From Vibrio sp. CDRSL-10 TSBA (GTDB lineage: Bacteria > Pseudomonadota > Gammaproteobacteria > Enterobacterales > Vibrionaceae): a stretch of 64,000 nucleotides of DNA. The notes below the pieces were generated by a model. That model was not told the DNA's origin. It did no database searches and worked only from the letters and a program-made list of their open reading frames with translations. Below are positions 1 to 10,505 of the stretch, piece after piece. Position 1 is the stretch's first letter. Every line of letters starts with the position of its first letter. Where the stretch lies: the NCBI GenBank assembly GCA_039696685.1, contig CP155566.1:2790001-2854000 (forward strand), in the 5' to 3' direction. A program made the position numbers and the translations under genes.

Positions 1-17
1 ACAGGGTACGGATTAAT

Positions 18-131
18 TTACGACGATGCTGAAATCAGGCGATCATGGCCTCGCGCCACCACAACGGCGGTCACAGGTTTGATAGCATGATGGAAAGCGC
101 GATGCAGATGAACAAAATTGAACGATGTCAT
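18..131 (-). CDS. Possible 37-residue ORF, unknown function
   Basis: An ATG at 131 opens a 37-codon frame ending TAA at 18. The upstream GGGAAG, about 7 bases before the ATG, could act as a ribosome binding site. The peptide starts MTSFNFVHLHRAFHH, is rich in His, Ala and Val, and has no membrane segment or motif I recognise. It lies downstream of vpsR on the same strand but beyond the vpsR terminator. It could equally be the start of a longer gene that runs off the window or is broken. Low confidence. Confidence 0.25.
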   Translation of the reverse strand: MTSFNFVHLHRAFHHAIKPVTAVVVARGHDRLISASS

Positions 132-364
132 ATTGCGCTTCCCAGCAAGTCATTAATCCAAAAAGAAGTGTGTTTTCAGTAAGCTAGGCTTACGGTTAAA
201 TAATAATCAACTGACGATATTCTTCAACCCTTAATCTTGTTTAGTAGCTAAAACAATTCATCCAGCCAAGATCAAGCCCATCACCAGTTGTATATAACGA
301 AAAGCAATCCATTGATTTATCTTATGCAATACTTTTCACTGTTTGAGTATTTTATCAGCGATAA

Positions 365-388
365 AAAAAGCCACCGAAGTGGCTTTTT
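365..388 (-). terminator. Intrinsic terminator of vpsR
   Basis: A 10-bp perfect stem (AAAAAGCCAC with GTGGCTTTTT) is closed on the minus strand by a TTCG tetraloop and runs into T residues. It lies 9 bp past the vpsR stop codon. Confidence 0.85.
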
Positions 389-396
389 ACAGTCGA

Positions 397-1732
397 TTAA
401 AATGACCCGTCCGAAATCAGATTGTGTTTATTGAGCAATCGGTACATGGTGGCACGCGACACACCAAGCTCCTTCGCCGCAGTAGAGACCTGGCCGGAAT
501 GGGATTCCAGTACCAGTAACAAGGCATCACGCTCGCTGCGCTCACGAATGCTTTTCAGACTGCGCTTACCGTCACCACGCTTCGGCAGGTCAAGATCCGA
601 CTCTTCCAGCATCACTGAATCCGACATCAGCACGACGCGCTTAATCTGATTCATCAGCTCACGGACATTACCCGGCCAGTGGTAGCGGGTCAGCGCACGC
701 ATCGCATCTTCAGAAAAACTGCGCGCCTGTGCATTGTACTCTTTGGAGTACTCCACCAGAAAATGCTTCGCCAAAATACCGATGTCACCGGCGCGCTCTT
801 TAAGACTGGGGACATTAATGCGCAGCACATTGATGTAATGGTAGAGCTCTTCGTTAAAATCACCGTCGATCAGCGCTTTCTCAATATCCGAGGCATTCGC
901 GGCCAGAATACGCACATCCACCGCCTTCATGCCCTGCGCCGTTTCCACCGTCCCTTCCTGCAGGAAACGCAACAGATTAAGCTGCTGGCTCTTTGGCATA
1001 GTGAGAATATCGTTGAGCAGCAAGGTGCCGCCATCGGCCTGATAAAGCAGCGGTGTCGCCGCTTGATCATCACACCCGATACCAAACAGTTTCGCATTCG
1101 AGGCGGCTTTCTGACATCGCACGACAGTTCACCGAGACAAACGGTTTCTGCGCCCGGGCTGAGGTTTTGTGAATCGCTTTCGCCACACTGCCCTTGCCGG
1201 AGCCATTCTCACCATAGATAAGGATACTGACGTCGGTCGGACCGATACGCTTGATTTGATCGCGCAGGCGCTTAACCGGGATCGAATCGCCCATCAGCCC
1301 CATGTCACCGTTCGCACCAAAATGCGGCCAGACCTTTTTCTCCAGCTTGAGCATCCCGAGCTGGTGACCGATAGTACTCAGCAACTGGGCATCCGGGATC
1401 GGGGCCGTAAAGAAGTCGATACAGAAGTTGACGATAAACTGGCAGATCGTATCTGAGCTAAGCTGAGACTCACGAATAAACGCCAGCCAGCGCACTTGTT
1501 TATGGCTGCTGACCAGATTGGCAATGCCATTAAGGCTGAATTCATCGTGGCTGAGATCCACAATACCAATACATGGCCCTGTTTCAGAAAACAGCAGATC
1601 GGCTTTACGCAGATCCGCGCACTGCGTGCAACGCCATCCTACTTGTTCTAAAACCGACAACCAGGGCTCGTAGGTACCACCGACTACGATCAATGAGCCC
1701 GGCACGGAGTCCATGCGGAATTGAGTACCCAT
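397..1732 (-). CDS. vpsR: VpsR, c-di-GMP-responsive activator of biofilm polysaccharide genes
   Basis: This is the enhancer-binding-protein-like master activator of Vibrio exopolysaccharide and biofilm genes. The restored length is 444 residues, the V. cholerae size. I place the start at the ATG at 1732 (MGTQFRMDS), because the longer upstream reading is non-coding in character. Domains in order: a receiver-like N-terminus, an AAA+ domain with Walker A GENGSGKGS near residue 165, and a C-terminal Fis-type helix-turn-helix (STAAKELGVSRATMYRL). The sigma-54 contact motif GAFTGA is missing: ELFG is followed by IGCDDQAATP, as is known for VpsR, which works with sigma-70 polymerase. The frame breaks at 1089-1093 (GTTTC); dropping one base restores CELFGIG. 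Family known; binding of c-di-GMP is from the literature. Confidence 0.93.
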
Positions 1733-1954
1733 CAACTGATTCCTTATTTTTATACCATTTTTATCCAGTGCGACTTTTGGCACTTTCACCACTGACGCTA
1801 CATTAACGGCACTTGTGAGTGGAGTCTGTCTTAAACATAAGACTATAAAGGAAATTGAAAACTTTCTAGCGCTCAATAACGCAAAAGCGCAATCTTGCTT
1901 CGAAAAATGACGGTGAAAATTCATCCGGCAAAAACAGAAAACCATCATAAACAA
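1733..1954. promoter_or_regulatory. vpsR upstream region
   Basis: AT-rich interval between the lysS terminator and the vpsR start. It must hold the vpsR promoter. I see no clear -35/-10 pair or operator that I would defend. Confidence 0.4.
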
Positions 1955-1980
1955 AAAAGCCGCCATAACTGGCGGCTTTT
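1955..1980 (-). terminator. Intrinsic terminator of prfB-lysS
   Basis: A 10-bp stem (AAAAGCCGCC with GGCGGCTTTT) and 6-base loop, followed on the minus strand by a T run, lies 17 bp past the lysS stop. Confidence 0.85.
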
Positions 1981-1997
1981 ATTGATGTTTTTAGCAG

Positions 1998-3531
1998 TTA
2001 CGCCTGAGGACGCATTGCTGGGAACAAGATCACATCCCGGATCGTGTGCGTGTTGGTGAACAGCATCGCCAGACGGTCGATACCGATACCCTGACCAGCT
2101 GTTGGTGGCAGACCATGTTCCAGCGCAGTAATGTAGTCCGCATCGTAGAACATCGCTTCATCATCACCCGCATCTTTTGCTTCAACCTGAGCTTTAAAAC
2201 GCGCATCCTGATCTTCAGCATCATTCAGTTCCGAGAAGCCGTTGGCAACTTCGCGGCCGCCGATGAAGAACTCGAAGCGGTCAGTGATGAACGGGAAACT
2301 CGTCGTTACGACGTGCCAGCGGTGAAATGTCTGCCGGGTAGCCGGTGATGAAGGTCGGCTGAATCAGTTTTGGCTCAGCCGTTTCACCAAAGATCTCTTC
2401 CAGCAGCTGACCACAGGTCCAGAACGGCTCTACCTCAACATGCACAGATTTCGCGATCGCGACCATGTGGGCACGATCCTGAACTTTATCGTAATCCAGT
2501 GCCTGAATATCCGCATGATTCGGGTTGTAGTGCTTAATCGCTTCCAGCATGCTCATGCGCGCGTAAGTACCACCAAACTCAACCGTCTCATCACCGTAAG
2601 GCATTGAAGTTGAACCCAGTACATTCAGCGCAACCGTGCTCAGCATCTCTTCCGTCAGATCCATCAGATCTTTGTAATCTGCGTACGCCTGGTAGAATTC
2701 CATCATGGTGAATTCAGGGTTATGACGTGGTGACAGACCTTCATTACGGAAGTTACGGTTGATTTCGAATACACGGTCGAAACCACCCACAACCAGACGC
2801 TTGAGGTACAGTTCAGGAGCGACACGCAGGTACATATCGATATCCAGCGCGTTGTGGTGAGTTACGAACGGACGTGCAGTCGCACCACCCGGGATCACGT
2901 GCATCATCGGGGTTTCTACTTCCAGGTAACCTTTTGAACTCATAAAGTTACGGATAGCAGCCACCAGCTTAGAACGGATAATAAACGCGTGGCGTGAATC
3001 TTCGTTGACGATCAGATCGACGTAACGCTGACGGTAACGCATTTCCTGGTCAGTCAGACCGTGGAATTTTTCCGGCAGAGGACGCAGCGCTTTGGTCAGC
3101 AGCTCGTACTCTTCCATGTTAACGTACAGATCGCCTTTGCCTGATTTGTGCAGTGCGCCTTTAACACCAACGATATCGCCGATATCCAGACCGTGGTACT
3201 GCTCTTTGAGGGCTTTTTGTACGTCTTTCGATGCGTAAGCCTGAATGCGGCCAGAGGTTTCCTGGATTACTAGGAAAGGACCACGTTTTGCCATCACACG
3301 ACCTGCAATCGCAACGACGTGATTCAGCGCTTCCAGCTCTTCTTTGCTCTTTTCACCGAACTCGGCTTGCAGATCGCCCGCCAGGCTGTCACGACGGAAA
3401 TCATTCGGATGACCGTTCGCCTTACAACCTTGACGGATATGCTCTAACTTACTGCGACGCTCTGCAATCAGTTTGTTTTCTTCCTGCGTGATTTGTGCTT
3501 GATTCGTTTCATTTTGAACAGCATCAGTCAT
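1998..3531 (-). CDS. lysS: Lysyl-tRNA synthetase (class II)
   Basis: Charges tRNA-Lys with lysine in the cytoplasm. The restored protein is 510 residues, the normal bacterial size. The N-terminal OB-fold anticodon-binding domain ([14 protein letters not shown]) is followed by the class II core: motif 2 near [19 protein letters not shown] and motif 3 at the C-terminus ([10 protein letters not shown]). The frame breaks at 2295-2299 (GAAAC); removing one A gives [14 protein letters not shown], the conserved sequence. The 3' part from there to 1998 is therefore real coding sequence. It is co-transcribed after prfB (32-bp gap), the standard prfB-lysS pair. Confidence 0.96.
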
Positions 3532-3563
3532 TTTGCATGTACCCTGTTTTGTCGGTAAAAAGC

Positions 3564-4663
3564 TTAGAGACCTGATTTCAGGCTAGCTTCGATAAATTTG
3601 TCTAAGTCACCGTCAAGAACCGCTTGCGTGTTACGGTTTTCAACGCCGGTGCGTAAATCTTTGATTCGCGAGTCATCCAGTACGTAAGAACGGATCTGGC
3701 TGCCCCAGCCAATGTCCGACTTCGCGTCTTCATTGGCTTGCTTCTCAGCATTTTGCTTTTGCAGTTCAAGCTCAAACAGTTTTGCGCGCAGCTGTTTCAT
3801 TGCCTGATCTTTGTTTTTGTGCTGAGAAACGGTCATTCTGACACTGCACCACAGTGTTGGTCGGAACGTGGGTAATACGTACCGCAGATTCCGTGGTGTT
3901 AACGTGCTGACCACCCGCACCAGACGCGCGGTATACGTCGATACGCAGGTCAGCAGGGTTAATATCAATTGCGATGTTGTCATCAATCTCTGGGTAAATG
4001 AATGCAGAGGCAAACGAGGTGTGACGACGGCCGCCGGAGTCAAACGGAGACTTACGTACCAGACGGTGAACACCGGTTTCGGTGCGTAGCCAGCCGTAAG
4101 CGTAATCGCCGGAAATCCGTACCGTAACCGATTTCAGGCCCGCAACTTCACCTTCTGACACTTCGATCACTTCGGTCTTGAAGCCTTTGGCATCTGCCCA
4201 GCGCAAATACATGCGCAGCATCATTGATGTCCAGTCTTGTGCTTCTGTACCACCGGAGCCCGCCTGCAAATCGAGGTAACAATCGGAGCTGTCGTGGTCG
4301 CCGGCAAACATACGACGGAATTCCAGCTGTTCCAGCTTGGTTTCCAGCTCGTCCAGTTCAGGGCCGATCTCATCGAACGTTTCCTGATCTTCTGCTTCAA
4401 TCGCCAGTTCCAGCAGACCTTCGACATCTTCGAGGCCCTGGTCAAGCTGATCGATAGTATCGACCACAGCTTCCAGAGACGCACGTTCCTTACCCAGCGC
4501 TTGAGCACGCTCAGGTTCGTTCCATACGTCCGGTTGTTCTAATTCTGCATTGACTTCTTCTAGACGCTCTTTCTTGGCGTCATAGTCAAAGATACCCCCT
4601 CAGGACATTTGTGCGCTGTGACACATCCTGAATACGGTTTTTAATTGGATTGATTTCAAACAT
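3564..4663 (-). CDS. prfB: Peptide chain release factor 2, with programmed +1 frameshift
   Basis: Recognises UGA and UAA stop codons and triggers peptide release. The ATG at 4663 opens MFEINPIKN; 25 codons later an in-frame TGA must be bypassed by programmed +1 shifting, after which DYDAKKER continues. The restored length is 365 residues as in E. coli. The GGQ peptidyl-hydrolase motif is visible in SGAGGQHVN, and the stop-recognition SPF tripeptide in [10 protein letters not shown] second break at 3826-3830 (GAAAC) is not programmed: removing one base gives [12 protein letters not shown], the family sequence. It is the first gene of the prfB-lysS operon. Confidence 0.96.
4585..4600 (-). promoter_or_regulatory. 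prfB programmed +1 frameshift site
   Basis: Minus strand reads AGGGGGTATCTTTGAC: an internal Shine-Dalgarno-like AGGGGG three bases before the slippery CTT-TGA-C. The TGA is at 4586-4588. Low RF2 lets the ribosome shift +1 and read GAC (Asp), which autoregulates RF2. The element is canonical. Confidence 0.96.
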
Positions 4664-4793
4664 GATTGCTTTTGCTTTATGAATAGAATTTAACCGCAGA
4701 ATTCTACTTAAAAATGTGACGAAGATACAGGAAAAATTCGTCACATTCTCGCGCGGGAACGCGGCGGGTGCAGCAAAATCCGGGCACAAAAAA

Positions 4794-4815
4794 AGCGGAT
4801 GATTTCTCATCCGCT
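4794..4815 (-). terminator. Intrinsic terminator of brnQ
   Basis: Stem AGCGGATGA with TCATCCGCT and a short loop, followed on the minus strand by seven T residues, 19 bp past the brnQ stop. Confidence 0.8.
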
Positions 4816-4834
4816 CTTTCGTTTTTATTTGCGC

Positions 4835-6149
4835 TTACGCATTATCACGCGCCAGCTTTTGTGCCGGTGAAGCACCAACAAAACACATCACGCCTAACGC
4901 GATAAAGGTTGGCAGGATCCAGCCCATACCCACGTCGAACAGCGGCAAGCGTTCAAACAGAGACACATCCAGACCCACCACTTTCGCTGCATCAATCAGC
5001 GCGAACAGGAAAGCAACCAGAGTCACCACACGGAATCCCGTCGTCGGATTGGCCAGTTTATTACGTACAAAGGTCAGCAGAAACCAGCGCAATCGCGACC
5101 GGATACAGTGCCACCAGCACCGGAATCGACAACGAAATGAGCTGTGACAGACCAACATTGGCCACAATCGCACACGCGACACCGACAATGATCACCCAGC
5201 TACGGTAAGAGAGTGAAGTCAGTGAACTGAAGTATTCCGAACAGGCCGAGATGAGACCAATGGCGGTCGTCAGACAGGCCAGCAGCACAATCGCGGACAA
5301 CACAATCTGGCCATACGGACCAAACAGAGCCTGCACGTACTGGCTGAGAATATAACCGCCGTTATCGGCACCAGCTGCCACGGTAGCACTGGTCGATCCA
5401 AGGTAGAACAGCGAAGTATAAACAGCGGCCAGGCCAAACGCGGCAATAAAGGCAGAGCTAATCAGATACTTGGTCGTTGCTCGCGCCTCAGTAATACCTT
5501 TATTACGCAGCGCATCGACAATCAGCATGCCGAACATCAGTGCCGCCAGGGTGTCCATGGTGTTGTAGCCTTCCAAAAAGCCTTTGGTAAACGGCTGGGT
5601 CGCATAAGGACCTGAAGCCGGCATCCACTCACCCTGCGGATCAATAAACACCGCAACAGCCAGTACAATCAGACCAATGAAAAGTGCCGGAGTCAGCAAC
5701 TTACCAATCAGATCAATCAGGCGCCCCTGGGACCAGGAGAAGAACATCGCGATCAGGAAGAAAACAACCGAGAAAATGGTCAGGTGCAGTTGGGTTGCTT
5801 CAGCAAACAGCGGGCTGACCGCCATTTCATAAGCCACCAGACCGGTACGCGGCGCCGCAAAAGCAGGACCAATGATGATAAAAATCAGCACCGCAATCAG
5901 AGCAGCAACCTTGCTCGGCAAATCTTTGGCCAGATGCTGCCAACTACCGCCGGCAATTGCGACAGCAATGATCGCCAGCAGTGGCAGGCCCACGGCAGTT
6001 AACAGGAATCCACCCATGGCAGGCAGCAAATGCTCACCCGCTAACTGGCCCGCCAACGGCGGAAAAATGATGTTACCAGCGCCCAAAAAGAACGCGAAAA
6101 GCATAAAGCCTAAAGCGGCAATATCTGTTAGTTTTAACGTCTGCTTCAC
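4835..6149 (-). CDS. brnQ: Branched-chain amino acid:cation symporter
   Basis: Inner-membrane LIVCS-family carrier for leucine, isoleucine and valine, driven by Na+ or H+. The restored protein is 437 residues with about twelve hydrophobic segments; the N-terminal LGAGNIIFPP signature of the family is present. The start is GTG at 6149 with AAGGG seven bases upstream. The frame breaks at 5080-5084 (GAAAC); removing one base joins VAIALVLLTFVRNK in the C-terminal transmembrane region. It stands alone between terminators, and its upstream region carries an inverted repeat (6193-6218) that may be an operator. Confidence 0.93.
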
Positions 6150-6192
6150 AGATAACCCTTAATTATTAATGTAATGAACGTTGTGTATGCAC

Positions 6193-6218
6193 TGGTTAGA
6201 ATATCGCCATTCTAACCA
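6193..6218. repeat. 10-bp inverted repeat, possible operator
   Basis: TGGTTAGAAT, six bases, ATTCTAACCA: a perfect dyad. It lies 44 bp upstream of the brnQ GTG and 18 bp upstream of the ATG of the small ORF on the other strand. As DNA it suits a dimeric regulator; as RNA on the plus strand it would be a hairpin just before that ORF. It is not followed by a T run, so it is not a terminator. Confidence 0.6.
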
Positions 6219-6235
6219 CCAGCAGGGGGCGAATA

Positions 6236-6355
6236 ATGACGAAACAGGTCGTTTTTGGCAAGTATAACGACCAAAACGATAGATTAATTCAAACCCATAA
6301 CCAAACAGCAGCCATTCACACCTTAAGACAAAAACTAAGCAGAACAATATTTTAA
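6236..6355 (+). CDS. Small ORF, 39 residues, unknown function
   Basis: ATG at 6236, TAA at 6353-6355. An almost ideal Shine-Dalgarno AGGGGG lies at 6224-6229, six bases before the ATG. The peptide begins MTKQVVFGKYNDQNDR, is polar and Gln/Asn/Thr-rich, ends basic (LRQKLSRTIF), and has no transmembrane stretch. It sits divergently from brnQ and 100 bp ahead of trmN6. I do not recognise it. It could be a regulatory leader peptide or a free small protein; it contains three Leu and three Ile codons, too few to suggest classic branched-chain attenuation. Confidence 0.45.
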   Translation: MTKQVVFGKYNDQNDRLIQTHNQTAAIHTLRQKLSRTIF

Positions 6356-6455
6356 CAATCTATGAAAAACCCAGCCAACAAGACAGAACAAAACACCAAA
6401 CATTAAAGCAACACTAGTTATAATTACTTCAACTAATGACGAATTCGATACATTA

Positions 6456-7175
6456 ATGAAAAGCAGCACATTACACACTAAAGGCTTCAGATTTAAGCAA
6501 TTTGCTATTCAGGGCGGGCAAAGTGGCATGCCGGTCAGCACCGATGGCGTGTTACTTGGCGCCTGGGCGTTCCGCGATACGCCGCTGCGCATTCTGGATA
6601 TCGGTACCGGTACCGGTCTGCTGGCGCTGATGTGCGCGCAACGCTTTGAGCAAGCACAGATAAAAGCCGTGGATATCGACACACACGCGTTTGCGGCCGC
6701 CAGTCATAACGTGGCCGATTCCCCCTGGGCAACACGTATCCGTGTTGTTCAGCAGGACATCCTGCAGGCGGATCTTAAGGATCCCTTTGACGGCATCATC
6801 TGTAACCCACCCTACTTCAACAGTGGTGAAACCTCACAGCACAGCCAGCGCGCCACCGCCCGACACACAGACAGCCTGAGCCACAGCGCGCTGATAGAGG
6901 CCATGTCGCGTCTGCTCAGCACCAATGGCCGCGCGGCTTTAATACTACCGCTGGTTGAAGGCGAGCAATTTATTCAGCTGGCGCAGCAGCGCGGCTGGTT
7001 TGTGGCCCGGCGCTGTGAGGTTCGCCCATCACAACGCAAACCTGTACACCGCTTACTGTTTGAGCTACAAAAGACACAGAGTGACTGCCAGTTCAGTACA
7101 TTAACCATCCAGGAATCTGATGGTTACAGTGCCGACTTTATTGCCCTTACCCGGGCGTTTTATCTTAAGATGTGA
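6456..7175 (+). CDS. trmN6: tRNA1(Val) adenine-37 N6-methyltransferase
   Basis: SAM-dependent methyltransferase that modifies A37 of tRNA-Val (E. coli YfiC/TrmM). The 239-residue protein has the SAM-binding glycine loop ILDIGTGTGLLALM near residue 45 and the catalytic N6-adenine motif NPPYF near residue 113. The frame is unbroken. It lies next to srmB, as yfiC does in E. coli. Confidence 0.92.
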   Translation: MKSSTLHTKGFRFKQFAIQGGQSGMPVSTDGVLLGAWAFRDTPLRILDIGTGTGLLALMCAQRFEQAQIKAVDIDTHAFAAASHNVADSPWATRIRVVQQDILQADLKDPFDGIICNPPYFNSGETSQHSQRATARHTDSLSHSALIEAMSRLLSTNGRAALILPLVEGEQFIQLAQQRGWFVARRCEVRPSQRKPVHRLLFELQKTQSDCQFSTLTIQESDGYSADFIALTRAFYLKM

Positions 7176-7265
7176 AAATTAAAGATGTGATCTGACTGAT
7201 GATCCATCTATAATGTGCGCCCTTTAAAATAGACTGATCAACCCAGCGCTTGCGGAGAAACCACA

Positions 7266-8514
7266 GTGATTAAAACCTTTGCTGACCTAGAACTGGATCC
7301 AAATCTTCTTGAAGCCATTGAAGAAATGGGCTTTGAACGCCCAACACAGGTCCAGGCTGAAGCCATTCCACTGGCCCTGGACGGCAAAGACGTACTGGCC
7401 TCTGCGCCAACCGGTACCGGTAAAACTGCCTCTTTCGTGATCCCGGCGCTGCAATATCTGCAGGATTTCCCGCGTAAGAAAGCCGGCCCGGCCCGGGTTC
7501 TGATTCTGACCCCGACCCGTGAACTGGCCATGCAGGTCGCCGATCAGGCGCGTGAACTGGCCAAGTACACCAAGCTGAATATTTTCACCATTACCGGTGG
7601 GGTGCAGTATCAGGAGCACGCCGACATTCTGGCCACCACTCAGGATATCGTGGTCGCAACTCCTGGCCGTCTGCTGGAATACATTGAAGCTGAGCGCTTT
7701 GACTGCCGCGCTATTGAATGGCTGGTACTCGATGAAGCAGACCGGATGCTGGATATGGGCTTTGGCCCGGCTGTGGATCGTCTGTCAGCCGAATGCCGCT
7801 GGCGTAAACAGACCCTGCTGTTCTCAGCCACGCTGGAAGGACGCGGAGTCGAAGGCTTTACGGCTGATCTGCTCAAGAAACCCGGCCGAAGTGAATGCCG
7901 AGCCGCCACGCCGTGAACGCAAGAAGATCTCACAGTGGTATCACCGCGCTGACGATATAGCGCATAAAGTAGCGATGCTGAAAGTGATCCTGACAGAGCA
8001 ATCCGAACGTGCGATTGTGTTCTTCAAAACACGTGAGCGTCTGGCTGAAATTCGTGCCCTACTGGAGAGCGCGCAAATTAACTGCTCGTGGATTCAGGGT
8101 GAAATGCCGCAGGATCGCCGTAACAATGCCATCAGCCGCTTCCGTGACGGCAGCGTAAATATCCTGCTTGCCACCGATGTCGCGGCCCGTGGTATCGATG
8201 TGCCGGATGTCAGCCACGTGATCAACTTCGATCTGCCACGCAGTGCTGACGTATACCTGCACCGTATCGGCCGTACCGCTCGTGCCGGTAAAAAAGGCAT
8301 TGCTATCTCGCTGGTGGAAGCTCATGACCAACCTATGATGGATCGCGTCGCTCGCTACATCAAAGAAGACATCAAAGAGCGCTATGTTGACGGCCTGCGC
8401 CCGACACATAAAAAGCCGGTGTTTAAGAAGAAGAAAAAAGACGACAAGAAAAAAACCGCAGTGAAAAAAAGCGGCGATAAAAAGAAAAGCCCTAAAGCGA
8501 AGAAGAAAAAATAA
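7266..8514 (+). CDS. srmB: DEAD-box RNA helicase SrmB
   Basis: ATP-dependent RNA helicase acting in early 50S ribosome assembly. The start is GTG at 7266 with GGAG about ten bases upstream. The restored length is 415 residues. Motifs in order: Q motif (FERPTQVQAEAIP), Walker A SAPTGTGKT, DEAD box (VLDEADRML), SAT (LFSATLEG), and in domain 2 ATDVAARGIDVPDVSHVI and HRIGRTARAGKKG. A Lys-rich tail of about 40 residues follows. The frame breaks at 7877-7881 (GAAAC); removing one A gives DLLKNPAEVNAEPP. It is single-copy here and convergent with prfC. Confidence 0.94.
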
Positions 8515-8563
8515 CCACACCGTTAAACGGTCTTGTTAAACGATAACTGTCTTGTTAAATAAC

Positions 8564-8593
8564 AAAAAAGCCGATGCATGCATCGGCTTTTTT
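8564..8593. terminator. Bidirectional terminator between srmB and prfC
   Basis: A perfect 30-bp palindrome, AAAAAAGCCGATGCA and its complement, with A and T runs on both sides. It serves both converging genes. Confidence 0.9.
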
Positions 8594-8668
8594 AGTGCTC
8601 GCTTGTCATCAGCCAGATGCCCGGGCCATCACCCGGGCAAGGCTCAACGCGATTAGTGCTCGCGTGTC
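8592..8668. repeat. Imperfect direct repeat of the prfC 3' end
   Basis: TTAGTGCTCGCTTGTC at 8592-8607 and TTAGTGCTCGCGTGTC at 8653-8668 match at 15 of 16 bases. The second copy is the prfC stop codon and last codons. Between them is a GC-rich hairpin, GCCCGGG with CCCGGGC, at 8619-8638. This looks like a small duplication of the gene end. Confidence 0.7.
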
Positions 8669-10242
8669 GCGCGGAACGTAACTTCAGGGAAACGTTCATG
8701 GGCCAGGTTAAGGTTAACCATGGTCGGCGCGATGTAAGCCAGATTGTCACCGCCATCGAGGGCCAGGTTACTCTGGTTTTTACGTTTGAATTCTTCAAAC
8801 TTCTTCACATCACCGCACTCTACCCAGCGCGCTGTTGCAACGTTAACACCTTCGTAAATCGCTTCCACGTTGTACTCAGATTTCAGACGTGCAACCACGA
8901 CATCAAACTGCAGCACACCGACCGCACCCACGATCAAATCGTTGTTCTGCAGTGGACGAAATACCTGTACCGCCCCTTCTTCCGACAGTTGAACCAGACC
9001 TTTCAGCAGTTGCTTCTGCTTAAGTGGATCTTTAAGGCGGATACGACGGAACAGTTCCGGTGCAAAGTTTGGAATACCTGAGAACTTCAGCGCTTCGCCC
9101 TGAGTAAAGGTATCACCAATCTGAATAGTACCGTGGTTGTGCAGACCGATAATATCACCGGCAAACGCTTCTTCAGCGCGTGCACGGTCACCGGCCATGA
9201 AGGTCACCGCATCCGAAATGCTGACCTGCTTACCGATACGGACATGGTTCATTTTCATGCCCTGCTTGTAAGTACCCGATACAATACGCATAAAAGCAAT
9301 ACGGTCGCGGTGCTTCGGATCCATGTTGGCCTGGATCTTAAACACAAAGCCGCTGAACTTCTCTTCTGTCGCTTCCACTTCACGCTCATTCGCCTGACGC
9401 GGTAATGGCGATGGTGCCCACTCAGTCAGACCATCCAGCATGTGGTCAACACCAAAGTTACCCAGAGCAGTACCAAAGTAAACCGGGGTCAGCTCGCCGC
9501 TGAGGAACATCTCCTGATCAAACTCATTCGATGCGCCTATCACCAGTTCCAGCTCGTCACGCAGTTGCGCGGCCAGATCAGCACCCACCTGCTCATCCAG
9601 CTCAGGGTTATCCAGGCCTTTAACAATACGCTCTTCCTGGATCGTATGGCCCTGACCGGTTGAGTAAAGGATCGTCTCATCGCGGTGGATGTGGTACACA
9701 CCTTTGAACTCTTTACCGCAACCAATCGGCCAGGTAATCGGCGCACACAGGATTTTCAGCTCGTTTTCCACTTCATCCAGCAGTTCCATCGGATCACGGA
9801 TGTCACGGTCGAGTTTGTTCATAAAAGTGACGATCGGCGTATCACGCAGACGGGTCACTTCCATCAGTTTGCGGGTCCGATCCTCAACACCTTTAGCTGC
9901 ATCGATCACCATCAGACAAGAGTCCACCGCAGTCAGAGTACGGTAGGTATCTTCCGAGAAGTCTTCGTGTCCCGGAGTATCGAGCAGGTTAACCAGCGCA
10001 TCACGATACGGGAACTGCATCACGGACGTGGTAACTGAGATACCACGCTCTTTTTCCATCTCCATCCAGTCGGATTTGGCATGTTGGGAAGAACCACGTC
10101 CTTTAACCGAACCTGCGGTTTGAATAGCGTGTCCGAATAACAGCACTTTTTCAGTGATGGTCGTTTTACCCGCATCCGGGTGCGAGATAATAGCGAAAGT
10201 ACGGCGTTTCGATACTTCGCCCATAAAAGGTGATGTAGACAT
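8653..10242 (-). CDS. prfC: Peptide chain release factor 3
   Basis: GTPase that removes RF1/RF2 from the ribosome after termination. The frame is intact at 529 residues. G1 is [13 protein letters not shown] near residue 20, G3 is [15 protein letters not shown] near residue 87, and G4 is NKLDRD near residue 141, followed by the EF-G-like domains II and III. It begins with the ATG at 10242 ([10 protein letters not shown]). Together with prfB it places two termination factors within 6 kb. Confidence 0.97.
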   Translation of the reverse strand: MSTSPFMGEVSKRRTFAIISHPDAGKTTITEKVLLFGHAIQTAGSVKGRGSSQHAKSDWMEMEKERGISVTTSVMQFPYRDALVNLLDTPGHEDFSEDTYRTLTAVDSCLMVIDAAKGVEDRTRKLMEVTRLRDTPIVTFMNKLDRDIRDPMELLDEVENELKILCAPITWPIGCGKEFKGVYHIHRDETILYSTGQGHTIQEERIVKGLDNPELDEQVGADLAAQLRDELELVIGASNEFDQEMFLSGELTPVYFGTALGNFGVDHMLDGLTEWAPSPLPRQANEREVEATEEKFSGFVFKIQANMDPKHRDRIAFMRIVSGTYKQGMKMNHVRIGKQVSISDAVTFMAGDRARAEEAFAGDIIGLHNHGTIQIGDTFTQGEALKFSGIPNFAPELFRRIRLKDPLKQKQLLKGLVQLSEEGAVQVFRPLQNNDLIVGAVGVLQFDVVVARLKSEYNVEAIYEGVNVATARWVECGDVKKFEEFKRKNQSNLALDGGDNLAYIAPTMVNLNLAHERFPEVTFRATREH

Positions 10243-10505
10243 GAAAAGGATCTTCTGTTGATGCTAAAGCGCAGAAACGATGCCGGCCCTTAGCCTTGCG
10301 GTTAACATTTTGGCGGTATTGTCCCTGATCTTAGCGCACGGAGCAACTTTAAGACACCGACAACCATGCCGGAGTAATCCGGACTGATGAACACAAGGCA
10401 TTTTTGTCGCCGGGTTGAGAATAAAAGCTGAGTTTTCACTTTAACATTAATATCTGCGCCAGAATGGGCTATAACTGATAGAACAAACAGGAAAACCCGA
10501 ACTCT

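Larger units (their letters stand above)
6150..6455. promoter_or_regulatory. Divergent brnQ / trmN6 upstream region
   Basis: About 306 bp, AT-rich toward the trmN6 side. It holds a 10-bp inverted repeat (6193-6218) and a small ORF with a strong ribosome binding site (6236-6355), listed separately. I cannot assign the promoters of brnQ and trmN6 with confidence. Confidence 0.5.

Noticed and set aside
1070-1966. Long N-terminal extension of vpsR
   Set aside because: The segment upstream of 1732 has no ribosome binding site at its start, overlaps the promoter region, and the family begins at MGTQFRMDS.
3826-3830. Programmed frameshifting at all GAAAC/GTTTC breaks
   Set aside because: Only the prfB site at 4585-4600 has the known stimulator and slippery codon. 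The others occur in proteins that need no shift in relatives.
8619-8638. REP-like mobile repeat
   Set aside because: The GCCCGGG hairpin is a single copy in the window with no RAYT gene or second element.
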